From: Odontocerum albicorne
Lineage: Eukaryota > Arthropoda > Insecta > Trichoptera > Odontoceridae
Reading direction: 5' to 3'
Assembly (NCBI GenBank): GCA_949825065.1
Contig: OX463854.1
Coordinates: 17,113,226-17,177,225, forward strand
DNA length: 64,000 bases
Below are positions 22,215 through 33,954 of the stretch, one piece after another; the stretch's first letter is position 1, and every line of letters starts with the position of its first letter. The notes under the pieces were generated by a model that worked only from the letters and a program-made list of their open reading frames with translations, was not told the DNA's origin and ran no database searches. Both the position numbers and the translations under genes were made by a program.

Positions 22215-23369
22215 GAAGAATATATTTTAAATAATTTCGGTTAATAAACATCGCTTTAGAAGCAGATCGTATATTTTTCAAAATTCACCCAGAGCGGGCT
22301 TTGTTACTTGATGAATCAATATTTTCCGGGTGAATGAAATCATGAAATTTCGGCATCAATTGTTTCATCATAAAAATAAAAACCTTTCGAATGCTACACC
22401 GAAAAGTACAAAGAGATGGCGCCCAGCATCCACCATCCCGTCTCGCTGAGATAAAGCTTCCACGGAGCGTAAATTACATTTCACATAAATAATAAAAGGG
22501 AAATATATAAACGATAAGGTAAAAATGTGGAGATAGTAAAACAAATATTTCGCGTCGTGGAGAAAAAAGTAACCAAGTAACTTAATATTATTTGGGTAAA
22601 AAACATGAGTGATGATGATGAATCTGTGCTATTTTTTGACCGAGTGCTACTGCATGGAAAGTGTTGCAATGATTCTTATCACTGAACCCAAAATTTTGCC
22701 CGTGCAATCCCTGTTTCCGAGTCTATGCAATGCAGACGTCTATTATTTAAATGTCTTAGAAATGTTTGTCTGGGATTTATCTTCAACGTGAGAAAGTATG
22801 ATTGCATCACTTCATATCAGAAATAAATGGATTCGTTGATGTGAGAAATAGCCGTAGAGCTCAAATCTTTTCAGTTGTATGATATCCTTAACTATCCAGT
22901 CCCTTTATTTATCTTACCAAAAAATATTCAGCTTCTTTTTGATCTTGGACTCTTCGCTGAAGCGTAGATTCTTTATTACCTTTTCCAGTTCACCGTTCTT
23001 CAGCTTTTACATAATCCTTGACTGCCCATTTAGTGAGACTCGGGAACCAATCACCAAGTAATGTTAGACTCGCTCCGTCATTAGCATATTTCAAAACTGT
23101 TATTGCTTCATTTCAGATTTGTCTTTTCTCTCCGCCATCCCTTCCTTCTATTGATTGACGATATCTCACTTATAATGTTATTTATATTTTTTATTTACAA
23201 ATTAATAAAAAAATCAATAATTTTTGCTATCATTTAACTTCCTTCATTTACTTTTGTCTGGTTTGTTGAGAAAGTTAGCCACCGAACAATGAACCTATCA
23301 GATTGTATAATAATGAAGTATCAATAAATGAAATAAAAATAAGAGACGGATGAGGTACACTTTATTTTA
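22215..23369. other. Intron sequence, no recognised gene or repeat
   Basis: Nothing identified on either strand. The short frames here lack recognisable motifs. Confidence 0.4.
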
Positions 23370-23475
23370 ATTAACCTTGTCCACTTTTTATTTGGGGTCG
23401 GGGTCGAACCCTCAACGCTGTTAGGGCTCTCCTCCACCCCGGAGTGTCCGACACCACAGCACTGCCAAGTGCCTT
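23370..23475 (-). repeat. Possible tRNA-like segment
   Basis: The reverse complement has CACTTGGCAGTGCTGTGGTG and, further on, GAGGGTTCGACCCCGACCCC, a B-box-like match. There is no clear A box and no second copy in the window, so this is weak. Confidence 0.25.
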
Positions 23476-23756
23476 ATATAGTACAAATTTAGTTTAATTA
23501 TTATTTTAGAAATTGACAAATAATACTTATAAATGTGTATAAATGACCCATGAGCAAGTTTGCTCTGTTAATGTCGCTAAAGAAAGTTCATTTTTATTAT
23601 GTCTCAAAATTGGGTTTTCATCTAAATATGTCCAGTTTTTTATGTTTCAATAAAATAATGCATTATCATATATTTTTATGCTAAGCCTCGTTAAACCTTA
23701 CGACTGGTTGCAACTCAGCTTGTTAGATTGTTTATCTGTAAATTTCGCTGTTGTAA
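23476..23756. other. No recognised feature
   Basis: AT-rich; nothing identified. Confidence 0.4.
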
Positions 23757-23763
23757 GTCAGCT

Positions 23764-24510
23764 GTCTCGAGTAATAATAATAATAACAATAACGGCTGGT
23801 AATAATAAAGTGAGACAGCTGGAAATAATAATAATAAAATGACAATTTATATAGCACTGTTTAGAGAGCAAACTCTAGTCAAGGGCGCTCTAACTTGGGA
23901 TTTGAGCCCACCTGATAGATAAAAAATATGACAAAACATATATTGTATTGTATTACATTTCCGTTGTATACATCACAACCTGGCGGGCTTATTGCCATGT
24001 GGCAATATCTTCCAACTAACCAGAAAGATATCAATGAGGCCTTATGTGAAAACCAGACTGGAATCCTATTTTTTTTAATCTGGATTCCAACGTGAATCAA
24101 ACCCGCAACCTTCGGGCTAGGAGACAAACGTTTTACCAACTAAGCCACGGAGGTCGTCCATAAATATATATTAAATTTAGTGAAAGGATCGGAGGGTGGT
24201 GGCTGCAGCCATTAGATTAGGTACTTCCCCATACTGCCTATGTTTAGAAAAACATATTTGGTAAGAAAACCGCAGAAAACTTACCAAGGAAGATGAACTA
24301 TAAAGAAACCTTTGTTCCGATATGTGATAGTAACAAATTCGGCTTTAGATGTAGTGTATGTGTGTAGTATTTATATATGATACAATTATAAATTTTGATG
24401 CGACCTCCTAAAAAAGCTTGTCTTCAAGTGTTTGCTAAAGCTGCACATGTTACTTTACCTCTTACACTTTGAGGCAGTAACGGCAAAAGCTCGGTCATAA
24501 TACACCCATT
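23764..24510 (-). repeat. LINE-D 3' end, split by a SINE-A
   Basis: The left edge is an (AAT)n tail, then ATATAGCACTGTTTAGAGAG and GGGCGCTCTAACTTGGGATT. After the SINE, GGTGGCTGCAGCCATTAG, GTACTTCCCCATACTGCC and TGATGCGACCTCCTAAAAAAG continue the same element, as shown by the uninterrupted copy at 44987-45620. On the minus strand the far right corresponds to the LINE ORF2 C-terminus, but it is badly degraded here. Confidence 0.7.
23943..24158 (-). repeat. SINE-A, full length, nested in LINE-D
   Basis: The reverse complement starts GACGACCTCCGTGGCTTAG with A box and TTGCGGGTTTGATTCACG (B-box region), the body GGATTCCAGTCTGGTTTTCAC, then GGCAATAAGCCCGCCAGGTT, GTGATGTATACAACGG and a GTAATACAATAC tail. 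It interrupts LINE-D sequence that is continuous at 45100-45130. Confidence 0.85.
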
Positions 24511-25104
24511 TCAAGTCGTTTGTTTTGTGTAGACTATGTAAACATATTAATAAAAACATTATTATAATACGAAATATTCCACGTTTCTCTAATTTAATAC
24601 TTTTTAAACAAATTAAAAAGTTCATCCAACATTAGTTAGTAACTTTTCGCGCCTCCACGAAGATTTCTGCTGATGGAGTATTTCGGAGGTTGAGAAAGAG
24701 GAAATTGTGGTCATTCGTATGTATCTTCCGGACGTAATTTTTTTTATAGGGAATTATTCGTTGAAATAAATTTTAGTTAAAACTTGCCGAAGCAAGTGCG
24801 TAATAAAATTATTTTGCCATAATATTTCGTACGCTTTTTTAGTTAAACTGTATATGCTAAACTGTATATACAAGTTTTATTTAGATGAAATTTTATGCAA
24901 CGTCTATTTCTTTATCAAAAATATGAAAATATACATCAACCTACGTACACATTCGATATAATAGTTCATAGTCATAATCTGTATACAACCGAAAACATTT
25001 ATTTTCGAAATCAGGGATTTAATCAGATGTGCTTTAAGTTACAAAGGAATTGGCAGTAAATTGGAGTTTTTATAAAATTTTCATACATTAAAAATCAATG
25101 TGTC
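24511..25104. other. AT-rich intron sequence, nothing recognised
   Basis: No open frame or repeat match of note. Confidence 0.4.
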
Positions 25105-25740
25105 TTCTTAGTCGTGTTGCTTATGACTGAGCGTCGTGGTTCCCTGATATTCTGGAACTGAGCGGATGATTCACCTTCACTCCTACCGCTCTTGAGTCAT
25201 GATGAATGCAGCACTCAAGTAGGAACTAGTCATCTCTTTGATTTGGTCTGTCTACATGGCTAGAGACCGTTCTCTTGATCACCGCCCCTCAATACTTCTA
25301 TTCACTACCATCTTCTCCAAACTATCTTCATCTCTTCTATCGACATGCCCGAAGTATGATGGTATTATTCTCTTATATGTCGTCAACAGTTTTTCTTTGA
25401 TCTGGTGATTTTGGAGAATGGATACATTGAGATGTAAAGTGTTCAATGCCGACACTTTATCTCGATAACATATCTCTAAAACGTATATCTCTCACTTTAT
25501 CTCGATAACGTATATCTCTTTGCTTTTCCTCATCATCCATTTTTTCCTCTTCATAAAGTGCTAAAAAGGAAACGAAAGTTCTTTTCAAACGAGGTTTGGT
25601 ATTGAAAAATATACACCACACTAATTTGTCTTCGAATCTATGCTAATAACCTCCCATTTTTCGAGATGAGCGCCACTAGATACATCAATTTGTCAACCTC
25701 TTCATAGCCTTTAAGATAACATAAGTGCTTCCTATTAGCT
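25105..25740 (-). pseudogene. LINE-E (RTE-like) C-terminal part, copy 2
   Basis: The minus strand near 25390-25110 reads, with frame corrections, PSYFGHVDRRDEDSLEKMVV, then RSRERSLAMWTDQIKEMT. That is the …FGHxxRR…LEK…GRRxRGRxxxRWTDQIK… signature of the RTE-type ORF2 end. 25540-25620 (CTCTTCATAAAGTGCTAAAA) aligns with 27062-27100 of copy 1. Multiple stops. Confidence 0.65.
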
Positions 25741-26645
25741 GATTGTATCGGTCAACAGTTCAGGATAAATTTGTTCACAGTTTTTAAATTTTGATTTATA
25801 CCAAAATCTTTTGAACACTACATTTTCAATAAACAACTACATATTCAAAATAATTATTTATTTTATCAGACAGTGTGTCAGCTATTTTATTTGTAACCAT
25901 GCAAACACTAGGGAAATAAAAAAATATTATCCGGGTATCATATAAAACATTTATATGGCATGTCGAAGGCTGTTCAGTGTATCGGCGCCATCAAGTACGT
26001 CTCTCTTAAAGAGTAAACTTTTGATTCTAATTTCATTACCGAAATCATAAATTACCTCATATCATTGTGCAAAGCGTACACTATATCAATCTAAGTTAAA
26101 GCGACGTAATAGAAGAGCTTCCTGGAAGAATTTTCTGTATATTTAAACTAGCGCCTTAAAAAATACGCATAAAAAATTGGTGGTAAGAACAAGTATGGTT
26201 GATTTTGACTTTTCGTTTAAATTCTTTCATGTATCGTTTGTATTTTCTTTTCTCACAAATTGACGCGGGGTAATTGTGGTGGGATGTGTCTTGATTCTTT
26301 AACTCATGTCGTTCACTTTCCTCCCTTTTCTTCTCCCTTGTGTGTTAAGCTTATTTGTTTTTGTTTCTCTTCTTTAGTTTTTTTAATTATGTTTTGTTCA
26401 TTTTTGATGAGATACGCTTTTTCTTTTTATTTCATTGATTTTTTTTTTATATAATCGTATATCTGTATAAATGTAATATATAAATTGTTAATGTGTAATT
26501 ATTTGCAAATTTTTATATCAATGTTATGCTGTTAATTTAATTGTACAACTGTAGGTTTACCACATAAATAAAAAAAATAAATTATGAATGGGTATACGGA
26601 TGTCTTTTTCGTTACATTTACGACCAACAAGAAGTTTGGAGTTTG
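25741..26645. other. AT-rich intron sequence, nothing recognised
   Basis: The frame at 26260-26454 is Phe/Ser-rich T-rich sequence and I do not regard it as coding. Confidence 0.4.
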
Positions 26646-27240
26646 AGATCACATAGCTCATCGCGTGTTCAATGTTGAGCGTTATGGTTATCTGCCATTT
26701 ATGGAAACTGGTGCACTATTTGTCTCTATCCTTCTCGAGCCTACGTCATTAAAAATGCAGCGTTTAAAGAGGATCCTATTAACTCCTTTATTTAGTTCGT
26801 CCATCTTATATAAAACGATCCTCTCGCTCGTTTTACCTCAACTGTCCCCGTGATCACCAGTTTCTCTAGGCTTTAGCTTTTTTTTTCTGGTGGTATATTA
26901 GGTTCCTTTCCCTGCATGCTATCGAAAGTATTTCGGTAATTGCTAATTCTAGGATGATAAAGCCGTTGGTGCATCTTGCGGTCCATGAGATACGCAGCAT
27001 CTGCCCCCAACACCATAACACGAAAGTATCTTTCATGCTTCATCTCTACTTCTCATCGCCCATGTTTCCACTTCATAAAGCGCTATAAAGAATACTAGAA
27101 ATTTAACTATACGGATTTTGGTTCATTTGAGTATAGATTTGTTAATTAATATCTTCATCGGACTTGCCATATCCTTTATTACGTTTCTATTCCATTTCCA
27201 ACCAACGATAAAAATCTTATATTTATTAGTTTGGTCGATT
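26646..27240 (-). pseudogene. LINE-E (RTE-like) ORF2 part, copy 1
   Basis: Minus-strand reading from 27090 downward gives EVETWAMRSRDEA, and (with frameshift) a CCWGRMLRIS-like segment, i.e. the thumb-side ETWxxRxxDExxxxxFExWCWRRMLRISW motif of RTE-type LINEs. Further down, 26830-26650 gives RARGSFYIRWTN.IKELIGSS and LNAAFLMT, the C-terminal RWTDQIK motif. Broken by several stops and shifts. Confidence 0.65.
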
Positions 27241-27867
27241 GTTATATTTACAGCTTGATAAATTTCATTATTTAAATGTGCTTTGTAATAAAACTTAAGA
27301 ATTATGGTGTACTTGGCATTGGATTTAAGTTCTGAACATTTTGAATACTAAAAAAGGCATTTTTATATAAGTAGAGCTTACGTTAGGTTTTATGAAGAAC
27401 GTTCCGCAATAAACCTAAATTTTCTTTTATTTTATTTGCCACTTACCTGTAAGCTTGCAAATTACGTTCCCGTTAGTTCGTTACTTAAAGAAAAACTTCA
27501 TGAATATTTCAATTTATTATTATTTTATTGTTATCAATAGTCTAATATAAATAATAATTTCTAATCATTTGAAGTCAATGCACGCCTAAGGCAAAGGAGT
27601 CTCTTTAATATTGCATTTGAAAAGGTTAAATCTATACAGTACGTATCGGTTAGTGCTTTAAAATTTTAATAACTTTTTCAAGGGCAATATTAATTTTATT
27701 CACCTTTTGAAGAAAAAAATAAATAAAACGAATGATTTCGCTATGTTTATTACTTCGCAAATAGCATGATGAAGGATTCGTAGATAAGATAAATACCTGG
27801 ACGGGTGAAGCTTCGGTGGTTTTACAGGGAAGCGCTGTTTTTGAGTCAAATTAATTTTATGTTGCAG
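27241..27867. other. End of BBS4 intron a
   Basis: AT-rich with no repeat recognised. Ends with TTTTATGTTGCAG, the acceptor of the next exon. Confidence 0.5.
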
Positions 27868-27962
27868 ATATAAACAAAAACGCTACAAGCTGGCTCTGGA
27901 AGCACTGATGGAGGCTGAGAACCTCTCTACTAAATTAGATTGGGAGATACATTATTGGATAG
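27868..27962 (+). CDS. BBS4: BBS4 exon b (TPR, partial)
   Basis: Acceptor TTATGTTGCAG, donor GTAAAG. With the two bases carried over from exon a, the exon encodes LYKQKRYKLALEALMEAENL then STKLDWEIHYWI, ending in phase 1. It corresponds to the BBS4 segment in which a GKHKAAIEVYNEA-type helix is followed by xxDWEIxxxLG. The conserved DWEI is retained. The exon completes one TPR and opens the next. Confidence 0.87.
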
Positions 27963-27984
27963 GTAAAGAACTACACTTATATAT

Positions 27985-28320
27985 GTGTATATGAACATAC
28001 CATCACGTCGTCTCCCTCTCGGGGAAGTCAGAGAAGAAAGAGCGCCAGACTTTCTCATCGCGACACATATATTTCGCCTTTTTACATCCATCCATACGCC
28101 TTATTCAGCTCCTATGATTTATCTGACTTTTTACATTTTCTTCTTTCAAAATAACTCACACTTGATTCAACCATACTTTTCTTGGTCTTCCTCTACCACG
28201 CTTTTTACATACATTTGCACTGCATATTTTTTTTGCTATTCTTTCTTCGTCTAATCGTTCCACGTGTCCAAACCATCTCAGAGTGCTCTTCTTTATCTAA
28301 CTCATCGCACTAAGAGCAGG
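27985..28320 (-). repeat. LINE-A 3' tail
   Basis: CATACCATCACGTCGTCTCC … GGGAAGTCAGAGAAGAAAGAG … CTTCCTCTACCACGC … CGTTCCACGTGTCCAAACC is the antisense of the LINE-A end (coding remnant …RFGHVERxN… GRGRPRKxWLDQ). Matching copies: 20635, 29000, 36835 and 48385. Confidence 0.65.
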
Positions 28321-28999
28321 TAAAGTATTCATACTGTATAATTTATTATATATTCATCGTAATTTGCTGGGCAATCCAAAGTAGGTTTTAGGCTCCTTCA
28401 AGAATGCCCTTAACGCTCTCCTGTCCTGGAGACTACCAGTTGGTAGTTCCCGCTGGTCCCGGATACCATGGCTTACATAGTAACACCACCGAAACATTAA
28501 GACCTTGGCGTTTCAACTTGGCCGTATTTCAGAATACGCTTTGGAGGTAGAATACCATAGACACATATTTCTGTTATATACTCAACCTCTCTGAGCCCCT
28601 CAAACTGAAGAGAAGAGACTGTAGAGCTCCCGGTTGTATCTGAAGCATCACGACTTGCAAGTTCTGGCTAGTTCACGAATGCTCCGAAAAATATTTAAGT
28701 CAATGACGACCGAAGACCTCTCATCTACCTTAAAAAGTATTAAGCACTTTGACCCATAACTAAAACTAAATATTAAAAAAAATTGCTTGTAAGTATGCAA
28801 ATATGTTGAAATAAAAATTGATTTAATATTTCTACATCTGCATGTGAAACAAGGATAACTTTTTTTACTATCTATACCAGTCGTATTGTTCGATACTTGT
28901 TTGGAGATATTAGTTTATAGTAAAATTACATCAAAAACGACCATTTTCGAAAATGTAAGTCCCAGCGTAGACAGATTGAAAAGAGTCAAATAAATGTAA
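28321..28999. other. Intron sequence, unclassified
   Basis: 28360-28740 is more GC-balanced than its surroundings (e.g. GTTCCCGCTGGTCCCGG) and could be an old unclassified repeat. I find no second copy in the window. Confidence 0.35.
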
Positions 29000-29405
29000 A
29001 TGCGTGCGTTGAGAATAATAATTGGAATGATAATGTATGACAGAATACGTAATGAAGTGATTAGGGATGAATGTCATCTTAAGGCTAATGTTTTGAGTAA
29101 GATGGAGAAGACTCTGAGATGGTTTGGGCTTGTAGAATAGATAAATAAAGAAAAACCAATAAAACAAATATACAGTGCAAATGGGACTAGAAGGCGCGAT
29201 AGAGAAAGATCAAGGAAAGTACGGTTGGATCAAGTAAATTATAATTTGAAAAAAGAAATTATAAGAGTTGGAGAAATCGGGGGAGTTATATGAGAATGTG
29301 TATGGATGTAGAAGGGGCGAAGGATATGTGACGAGATAGGAAAGTCTGGCGCTCTGTCCTCTCTGCCTACCTTGATAGGGAAATGACGTGATTGTATATA
29401 TGTGT
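29000..29405 (+). pseudogene. LINE-A ORF2 C-terminus and 3' end
   Basis: The plus strand reads MRALRIIIGMIMYDRIRNEV then KANVLSKMEKTLRWFG (the RNExxR…LRWFGHVER block), a stop, then KPIKQIYSANG … RERSRKVRLDQVNYNLKK (degraded GRPRKxWLDQ). The non-coding end follows: GCGCTCTGTCCTCTCTGCC, GATAGGGAAATGACGTGATTG. This is the best-preserved LINE-A tail in the window; it has several stops. Confidence 0.7.
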
Positions 29406-29923
29406 GTATGCAAGTCCCAACCTTCACGGTCCTTATTTTAGTTATTTTTTGTATATTGTGAAAAATGTAATTTTTGCAGCTGAAATTGGTTTAATAATTG
29501 CATCTACACATATGCTGAAATTTTATCGGTTTATTTTGGCTTCAGAAAATTGCTTTTCCATTTCCCACTTTGGTCCGTGGTTTAAATTCGATTATCTTTT
29601 GAGTCCGTCGACCCTTTGAACCTTTGTGCATTTCTCTCGGCACTTGGGAGTCAACATGGAGACTATAACATAAAGGGTGATAGAATATGAATGCAAATGA
29701 TTGTATATTGAAAATAATTGACAAGCAACGTGAATATATTGTTATTATGTATATGTAAATAAAATATATGATTTAAGATATTTATCGGTTTTTGAACTTT
29801 TTCTTTTACACCACCCGTGACGTACGAGTATAATATTTTTTTAAAGGCGACTTGAAAAGACTTGCCAATTATTGGGATGGGCGATCTTTTTATCCACTGC
29901 ACAATTTCCGAAACATTTGAATC
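29406..29923. other. Intron sequence, nothing recognised
   Basis: No repeat match or plausible coding frame. Confidence 0.4.
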
Positions 29924-30123
29924 GTATTACAGTTTCGTTGTATACATTACAACCTGGCAGGCGTATTGCCAATATCTTCCAACCAAGCAGAAATATGTTA
30001 AAGTGGCCTTAAGGGAAAACCAGACTGGAATTCTTTTTATAAAAATCTGGGTTCCAATGAATCGACCCCACGACCTTCGAGTTGGGAGATAAGCGTCTTA
30101 CCAATTAGGCCACAAAGGTCGTC
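29924..30123 (-). repeat. SINE-A, full length
   Basis: The reverse complement begins GACGACCTTTGTGGCCTAATTGG, then a B-box-like GGTCGATTCATTGG, the body CCAGTCTGGTTTTCCC and GGCAATACGCCTGCCAGGTT, and ends GTAATGTATACAACG … GTAATACG. Confidence 0.8.
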
Positions 30124-30825
30124 TTGGACAGAGGAAATATTGCAATGAAACTAGATACAGCTACTCTAATTTCTTGTTTTTGGTTGAGTTTTCAGCGATA
30201 TTTGGTTTTTGTTACAGCCATTACCGAAGTTCAGTCAGATTTCCTTCTCTAACGACGTCAAGTCTGATGGAGATTTGGCCCTGAACTGGTCTTGAATCCA
30301 TGTGAATTCTTAATTTTGTCTTCTGTAGTGTAGATTTGAACACTTTAATACAAGACTTAATTCTGATTTTGTGAAATATGCTCAAATATTCGTTAGGAAA
30401 ATATGGAAAAATAAGTGCTCTTATTCTGCCGTTTCGCGTGGAAAGGGTGGAGCATTTTGTGGAAATAGTTTCAGAAAAACATCATCAGCTCAAATATTAG
30501 TCACTGAAATCAACAAACCACACCACTAAAGAGCTCCATCCAATCGACAAAAGTCGAATGAAAAAAATATATTTAAAAACTAAAACATTGTATCGATAGT
30601 GTGACGTGTCAAAAAGCTGTATCAAATATTTATTATACGAGTATTTAAAAATAGATAAACATAGACAAATATATAAACATAGATTAAAAATAGACAAAAA
30701 TAGATTATAAATAGACAAATATTTAAAGATATTCGTACTCTAATTTATGTTATTTCTATATGAATTTATTAAGAGGCTACTAAACTTCTGAAAAACTAAT
30801 AAAAATTATAAGATCATTACATCCT
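30124..30825. other. Intron sequence, nothing recognised
   Basis: 30640-30730 is a short array of ATAGACAAATA/ATAGATTAAAA-type units; otherwise unremarkable. Confidence 0.4.
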
Positions 30826-30952
30826 TGTGTTTATTGCCATGTGACAAGCTCCTCCAACCAACCGAAAAAACACTTTTAAAAAAGTACCAACGGCAATCAA
30901 ATTCGAAATATTTGATTTTGGAAAAAGACGTCTTACCATGGAGGTTAACAGA
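30826..30952 (-). repeat. SINE-A fragment, decayed
   Basis: GTTTATTGCCATGTGACAAG and CCTCCAACCAACCG match the SINE-A 3' half (antisense). AAGACGTCTTACCATGGAGG is a remnant of the head with an internal deletion. Confidence 0.6.
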
Positions 30953-30989
30953 TTATTTAAGGTTTAAGATTAAGACTAGTCAAGTTGTT

Positions 30990-31060
30990 TAATCGTCAGG
31001 AATTGACCCTGAGACGTCAGCATAAATATTAATAGTTAGACCGCAGCACCGATATTGTAC
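30990..31060 (-). repeat. SINE-C head fragment
   Basis: The reverse complement has GCGGTCTAACTATTAATATT and CTCAGGGTCAATTCC, resembling the SINE-C A- and B-box region at 11050-11130. Confidence 0.45.
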
Positions 31061-31870
31061 TCGTATATTGTACATGTGGAATTTTGCAAACACTTCACTC
31101 TTTAGCCTGTACCGAACTCCCTTTTCCTCATTTAACAGAAAAACATATTGTAATTAACGTCGTTCACTAAATCCATTATCAACTTCACTGATCAAATCAA
31201 TCACTTACAAATTTGTGATTAACTTCACTTACTAGATGAAATAAAAATATAATTTTCGATACGTACTCGTACTACGTAATTATCAACATAACATATATTT
31301 TAAGTCTTTTGCGGTTTTTATAATAAATGGCGTAAGGACTTTCTGGATGTTTACAGCATTTTTGTGGCTCAAAATATAATTGACTAAATGCTGTCAAAGT
31401 GTTTGTAGTAGTTAACAGAGAACTAAATTCAGCAGTTAACACAACTGAGCCAATGAAAATGGTTTAAATCTATATAAAATTATTTGTAACCAACTTTAAT
31501 GTGTCTATATTTTTAATAGAAGTAGGGGACGGTTTGGGCACAAAATGCGAATTGAGCAATACTGAATAGTGATGAAGGTCATATAGAAAATAAGTTGGAA
31601 TCAGTTAACTGAAGGAAGTTTGTTTATAATTATGGTTAACGTCGATAAAACGTGATATGATATATGGTTAACTATTTATGACTCGGAAAAAAGTTTTCCG
31701 GTTTACCGAATGATTTATTTATCTCTTATAAATTCAGTTATCCTTGGGATGGTTCACTGTCACTAAACTGCGCTAATTAAAATGACCACCATCATCATCA
31801 ATATATACATAAATACTGCTTCAAACGAATTCTATTTAGAATTTTAAGACAATATCTTTATGGCGTATTC
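31061..31870. other. Intron sequence, nothing recognised
   Basis: AT-rich. GGTTCACTGTCACTAAA at 31749 recurs at about 59840, so an unidentified repeat end may lie here. Confidence 0.35.
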
Positions 31871-31871
31871 T

Positions 31872-32082
31872 TGCAGCTATAGAAGAAGTCGAAAGTTTTA
31901 AATATTTAGGAAGCCTTATTACTCGTGATCTTGATCCAGATAGTGAAGTGAGATGTCGAATTGAATTTACATGTGCAGGATTTATCAAAATGAGACACAT
32001 TTTCTGCAATGATAACTTAAACCTTAAACTTCAGAAATGCATGATTAAATACTATATATGGTCTATTCTACTTTAAAGTGTT
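31872..32082 (+). pseudogene. LINE reverse-transcriptase fragment (thumb region)
   Basis: The plus strand is open over about 65 codons: IEEVESFKYLGSLITRDLD, SEVRCRIEFTCAGFIKMRHI, LNLKLQKCMIKYYIWSIL. KYLGS followed by RI..A..AF.KM…L…L…K…L(Y/W) is the classic region after the RT catalytic centre in RTE/Craft-type LINEs. It stops at a TAA (TCTACTTTAA). Only this piece is present. Confidence 0.75.
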
Positions 32083-32235
32083 TGTTTATTCAATTATTTT
32101 CATAAAGCTTACATACACAGTTTAAACCCATAAAATACGAAACTCAGAGAAATTATATACAGAGGCAAGATAATAAAAATTAGTAAACAAGAAATATTAG
32201 TTTAACCGAAACAACTAACTCCCATTACTAAGAAA
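32083..32235. other. No recognised feature
   Basis: Short AT-rich spacer between two LINE fragments of opposite strand. Confidence 0.35.
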
Positions 32236-32238
32236 CCT

Positions 32239-32560
32239 CTAAATGCTTTCTTTAAAAACATTTTCGAAAATGTTGAAGATGTCAATATTTAAGTCCTCGT
32301 TCAAAAGGGACAGCCCGTAATACAGAGAAAGAGCATATGCCAGGTTAGTTCTACTTATTGCCAGTCTAAATAGGTGAATATTTCTGTACGTCGAGTAGTT
32401 GTCAGGAACATAAAACTTTATATTTTCCAACATAGTAGGATTATGTGTAGCTCCCGTCAGCAACTTAAATATATAAGAAGATATACTCACTTCTCTCCTC
32501 ACGCTAAGAATATAGTATCTCAATATACAAGGAAGTGGAGAATGTATCAGTAGAAAACGA
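32239..32560 (-). pseudogene. LINE-C ORF2 C-terminus
   Basis: Minus strand, open for 94 codons: SVRREVSISSYIFKLLTGA, then NPTMLENIKFYVPDNYSTY, HLFRLAISRTNLAYALS and LNEDLNIDIFNIFENVFKES. The pattern RR…FLYKLLNG…P.LL..I.F.VP…R…FR….RTN…SP…LN….DIF is that of Jockey-like LINE ORF2 C-termini. A second, poorer copy is at 4980-5240. No RT upstream of it in this orientation. Confidence 0.65.
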
Positions 32561-33534
32561 ACAGAATTTATTGATGTCGTACCTCGAAAATCCAGATATT
32601 GCGCCGAGCGGGTATAAAATTAGAACACATCCATAAAACGCCGAAATATAGCTTCTCTGGGTTATATATTGAGGGGATAAAAATACCACTTCCTAAAATT
32701 TATTTTCATGAATGAAATCGACGAAATAGTTATCCAGATAGTTGAGGAGTTGTTTTGTGCCACCAAATACAGGGATATTTTCTCAAGAATGATTGCTAAC
32801 GTCAAAAGAATGGGAAACGGAACATGAAGAGTAAAAGATCCAAGATTTGGCCATGTTAATAGCGTTCCAGTTAGCATTCAAGAGATCGTTGCATATATAC
32901 GATTCTGGGCATGCTTAACAGTCAAAGAACTGTTGAATGGTCTGCACTGCTCCGCATATGTGTGTTGTTCTCGATGTTTTGGATACATCCCCTTCTTTGT
33001 GGTTATTTTGGGATATATGGATGCAAGAGGATGCAACACCATTCTAACAGCCCAAAAGTCAATCTCATCTGCACGCGGTGATCCTGGTTGTGAACTAACG
33101 AGGCCCTGATGACCAAGTATCAGCAATGTATCCGTTGGTGGAAACCAACATATTTCCACATATAAGGATATTGAAATGACTCCTTCCAAGGAAGTTCGAG
33201 TTCTATAGATGACCTTGTCATCTCAGTTCCTCTGTATCACGGGGCTAACCGCAGTCGAGGTGCAGCCCGGTCGGTTGAGCTGTTGGATCGGGAGCGTGAT
33301 TGATCCAGTTTAATTATACGCAGCCGGTACAGCTAAAACACATGAATGTGAAAGATGCAAACATAGGCGCATAGTTTGAAGATCTGTCTTATTCCTACTC
33401 TAAAAGTAGCATGGCGTGATTGCATGTATCAGCGTTAATAACTCAGAAAATAATAAAAATATAGTTTTATTAATTTTACACTATTGCGAATAAAAAAGAG
33501 CATCGATCATTTATTCAGTATTCAGATTTAATTT
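32561..33534. other. Unclassified sequence with weak open frames
   Basis: The minus strand is open from 33189 to 32662 except for one TGA at 32878-32880. Its predicted peptide (…QGLVSSQPGSPRADEID…) has no motif I know. The plus strand over 32845-33110 is also open. Two overlapping open frames and balanced base composition suggest an old mobile-element remnant rather than a gene. Confidence 0.3.
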
Positions 33535-33954
33535 CTAAGATTTCAACTTAAAATTATAGAATACTCTGTTAAGACAATCAAACGTCTTTACTCCAGTGGT
33601 TCTGAAACTCGAATAGTCGATTAATAGGGCCGAAAACAATGTTGTTTCCAGGTCACGCTCTTCGATATATATGTCTAATGAATGAAACGAACGAATAAAT
33701 GATGATTGAATAACACCCTCCAAATATCAATGCTTCTGATAATAAGTTAAATCAAGCATTCGACAAAATTCATAATTGAAATATCCTTTCATCACAGTGT
33801 TATCTCCATTGCTGAGAACCGAAGTATACCCTACCCTCGCTTGTGTCAACAGCATTATAAAGATCAGACAGTACGTGTAGGGATTGCTAAGGTCATTGAA
33901 TAATTCATATTTTGATGCGTTCTCATGAATATTTACTACACGAAGTACTCGCAA
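33535..33954 (-). pseudogene. Unidentified open frame broken by one stop
   Basis: The minus strand reads MRVLRVVNIHENASKYELF … FNYEFCRMLDLTYYQKH, a TGA at 33727-33729, then in the same frame YLEGVIQSSFIRSFHSLDI … SFRTTGVKTFDCLNRVFYNF. About 138 codons with a protein-like composition. I do not recognise the family. A degraded transposon ORF or a pseudogenic exon are both possible; no splice sites stand out. Confidence 0.3.
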
